Source: an uncultured Selenomonas sp.
GTDB lineage: Bacteria; Bacillota; Negativicutes; Selenomonadales; Selenomonadaceae
Assembly: GCA_947097535.1 (NCBI GenBank)
Contig: CAMURM010000062.1
Span: 1 to 7,726 of the forward strand
Direction: 5' to 3'
DNA: 7,726 bases
Part shown: in pieces, positions 6,188-7,726 of the stretch
How the letters are laid out: every line of letters begins with the position of its first letter
Position numbering within the stretch: the stretch's first letter is position 1
The notes under the pieces: generated by a model
The model's input: only the letters and a program-made list of their open reading frames with translations
The model's database searches: none
Told to the model about the DNA's origin: nothing
Position numbers and translations under genes: made by a program

Positions 6188-6873
6188 TTCCCAACATATT
6201 GACATCAGCCAATCTTGTGCTTGGTTTTTGCTCGATCCTTTCCACATATAATGCGAATTATACATGGAGTACGCTGTTTATCCTGCTCGCACTCGTAGCG
6301 GATGGTTTGGATGGGCGGGCGGCGCGCTTCTTCGGCGTGAGCAGTGAAATCGGCAAGGAGATGGACTCTTTGTGCGACCTCGTTTCGTTCGGCGTCGCAC
6401 CTGCCTTTCTCGCGTACGTCTACTGTCTCAAGGATTACGGCTACTTCGGCTGGGCAGTCGCCATAGCGTTCGCCCTTTGCGGCGCCTGGCGGCTGGCACG
6501 CTTCAATGTGAATGTTTCCGTCGTGCACGGCTTCTTCATGGGGCTTGCCATCCCGGCGGGCGGCTGCTTCGTCGCAACAGCCGTCTGGTTCTTCCGCTCC
6601 ATCGGCATGCCTGCGGAGTCACTGGAACCTGCCTTTCCGCTCGTGATGATCGTCATCGCCTACCTCATGATCAGTGAGGTGCATTATCCCGATTTCAAGG
6701 GAAAGGGCGAAAAGATCTTTCCCGCCTCGAAAATCTTTGCTGTCGTGCTGTTTGCCGCCATCCTTTTCCTCGGGCGCGAGGCTATCTTGAGTGCCGTACT
6801 CTTTGCCATTTTCGGCACATATTCTGTCTTTGGCCTTTTCAATTTCAGCTTGTCGCTGCTGTTTCGGAAATAA
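6172..6873 (+). CDS. pssA: CDP-diacylglycerol--serine O-phosphatidyltransferase
   Basis: PssA condenses CDP-diacylglycerol with L-serine to phosphatidylserine, releasing CMP, in the cytoplasmic membrane; Psd then makes phosphatidylethanolamine. The 233-residue product is an integral membrane protein of the CDP-alcohol phosphatidyltransferase family. The complete signature D-x2-D-G-x2-A-R-x8-G-x3-D-x3-D is at residues 44-69 (Asp44, Asp47, Gly48, Ala51, Arg52, Gly61, Asp65, Asp69). GAWRLARFNV (104-113) and the GLAIPAGG stretch (124-131) are typical of the membrane-type (Bacillus-like, type II) PssA subfamily. Hydrophobic segments by eye lie near 9-27, 32-45, 73-86, 90-105, 121-141, 155-169, 187-201 and 205-231. 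The start ATG at 6172 has GGGAGG (6155-6160) 11 nt upstream, inside psd. The overlap with psd implies coupled production of the two enzymes. Confidence 0.95.
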   Translation: MYKSLIPNILTSANLVLGFCSILSTYNANYTWSTLFILLALVADGLDGRAARFFGVSSEIGKEMDSLCDLVSFGVAPAFLAYVYCLKDYGYFGWAVAIAFALCGAWRLARFNVNVSVVHGFFMGLAIPAGGCFVATAVWFFRSIGMPAESLEPAFPLVMIVIAYLMISEVHYPDFKGKGEKIFPASKIFAVVLFAAILFLGREAILSAVLFAIFGTYSVFGLFNFSLSLLFRK

Positions 6874-6910
6874 GGCGTCGTTCGTCATGGAATAAAGGGG
6901 AAAGACTTTT

Positions 6911-7726
6911 ATGAATTACGTGTTTGACATCGTGATGGTTCCTTTGCAGATCATCATCTTATTGTTCACGTTGTACTATTTCTTCATCGGCTTTTGCGGC
7001 ATGTGGCGCCGGAAGGAAAACAAGATCCTGACGCCGAAAAAGACCTTCGCCGTCATCATTGCCGCGCATAATGAAAGCGCCGTCATCGGCCAGCTTCTGC
7101 AGAATCTGCAGGCACTGGAATATCCGAAGACGCTCTACGATGTCTTTGTTATCGCCGACAACTGCAGCGACAACACGGCGGAAATCGCGCGCAGCTATGG
7201 CAGCATCGTCTGTGAGAGGACGCATCCGACGAAGAAGAGCAAGGGCTTCGCCATGGAATGGATGTTCGAGCGCCTCTTCAAGATGGAGAAGAAGTACGAT
7301 GCCGTCGTCGTATTTGATGCGGACAATCTCGTACACCCACGCTTCTTGATGGAGATGAACAACCGCCTGTGCAAGGGCGACCGCATCATCCAAGGCTATC
7401 TCGATGCCAAGAATCCTTACGATACCTGGGTCGCCGGCACGTTCGCCATCGCCTTCTGGGTCATTGACCACATCAGCCATCTGGCGAAGACAAACATCGG
7501 CCTTTCCGCCGTGCTCGGCGGTACGGGCATGTGCATCACGACCGACGTCCTTGAACGCTACGGCTGGCGCGCGACATGTCTGACGGAAGACATGGAGTTT
7601 ACGATGAAATCCCTGGCAGAAGGGATCAAGACGACATGGGCGCACGATGCCATCGTCTACGATGAGAAGCCGCTGACGTTCATGCAGTCGTGGCGCCAGC
7701 GCAAGCGCTGGGCGCAAGGGCAGTTC
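6911..7726 (+). CDS. Membrane-anchored family 2 glycosyltransferase, N-terminal part (3' end outside window)
   Basis: The gene runs off the window after 272 codons. One hydrophobic segment (residues about 7-30) precedes a GT-A catalytic domain. Its motifs are VIIAAHNESAVIGQLL (48-63), VIADNCSDNT (80-89) for nucleotide-sugar binding, FDADN (135-139; the metal-binding DxD), GGTGMCI (203-209), TEDMEF (225-230; presumed catalytic base Asp227) and QRKRW (263-267; the QxxRW motif). DxD, ED and QxxRW together are typical of processive enzymes of the cellulose/chitin/hyaluronan synthase type, although some non-processive membrane GT2 enzymes share them. Further membrane helices are expected beyond the window. 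The start ATG at 6911 follows AAAGGGG (6894-6900) by 10 nt, and pssA ends 37 nt earlier without a terminator, so it is probably the third gene of the psd operon. The sugar and product cannot be told from the sequence. Confidence 0.9.
   Translation, partial: MNYVFDIVMVPLQIIILLFTLYYFFIGFCGMWRRKENKILTPKKTFAVIIAAHNESAVIGQLLQNLQALEYPKTLYDVFVIADNCSDNTAEIARSYGSIVCERTHPTKKSKGFAMEWMFERLFKMEKKYDAVVVFDADNLVHPRFLMEMNNRLCKGDRIIQGYLDAKNPYDTWVAGTFAIAFWVIDHISHLAKTNIGLSAVLGGTGMCITTDVLERYGWRATCLTEDMEFTMKSLAEGIKTTWAHDAIVYDEKPLTFMQSWRQRKRWAQGQF

Noticed and set aside
5447..6265. Antisense open frame of 272 codons opposite psd and the leader
   Set aside because: It covers the well-supported psd gene and the inverted repeat. 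Its composition looks like a shadow, with no family motif seen.
6959..7717. Antisense open frame of 252 codons opposite the GT2 gene
   Set aside because: It lies fully opposite a gene with clear GT2 motifs. Long antisense frames are expected in GC-rich coding DNA. It shows no recognisable domain.
1..7726. Defence system, mobile element, CRISPR array or other new multi-gene system
   Set aside because: All nine genes belong to well-known housekeeping or envelope families in a co-directional arrangement. There are no transposase, integrase, nuclease-helicase or repeat-spacer signs.

Overview
The window is an ordinary, densely packed stretch of bacterial chromosome with nine genes, all on the + strand and almost without gaps. 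The first five follow an order common in Firmicutes-type genomes: infB (3' part), rbfA, nrnA, truB, ribF. Next come a GT26-family glycosyltransferase, the two-enzyme phosphatidylethanolamine module psd-pssA, and the 5' part of a membrane-anchored family 2 glycosyltransferase. The DNA is GC-rich, with third codon positions mostly G or C. The Firmicutes-like gene order, phosphatidylethanolamine synthesis and high GC together suggest a Negativicutes member such as Selenomonas or a relative. That placement is inferred from gene content and was not tested by a search.

Region 1 (1-4665) is the translation, RNA and cofactor block. It encodes initiation factor IF2, the 30S maturation factor RbfA, the DHH-family nanoRNase/pAp phosphatase NrnA, the tRNA U55 pseudouridine synthase TruB, and the FMN/FAD-forming enzyme RibF. 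Gaps are 15, 7, -1 and 25 nt, so these genes look like one transcription unit with some translational coupling. rbfA appears to start with TTG.

Region 2 (4646-5401) is a WecB/TagA/CpsF-type glycosyltransferase gene. It starts inside the end of ribF, and its Shine-Dalgarno lies within ribF codons. It links the information-processing operon to envelope polysaccharide synthesis.

Region 3 (5374-5533) is the only real regulatory gap. A near-consensus sigma-70/sigma-A promoter (TAGACA, 17 bp, TATAAT) overlaps the stop codon of the glycosyltransferase gene. It is followed by a leader of about 125 nt that carries a perfect 12-bp inverted repeat, and then by a consensus Shine-Dalgarno for psd.

Region 4 (5534-7726) holds psd and pssA, overlapping by 16 nt. 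Together they convert CDP-diacylglycerol plus serine to phosphatidylserine and then phosphatidylethanolamine. After a 37-nt gap comes a GT2 enzyme with DxD, ED and QxxRW motifs, cut by the window end.

I found no tRNA, rRNA, CRISPR array, insertion sequence, phage gene or convincing new system. The most interesting non-coding feature is the psd promoter with its structured leader.
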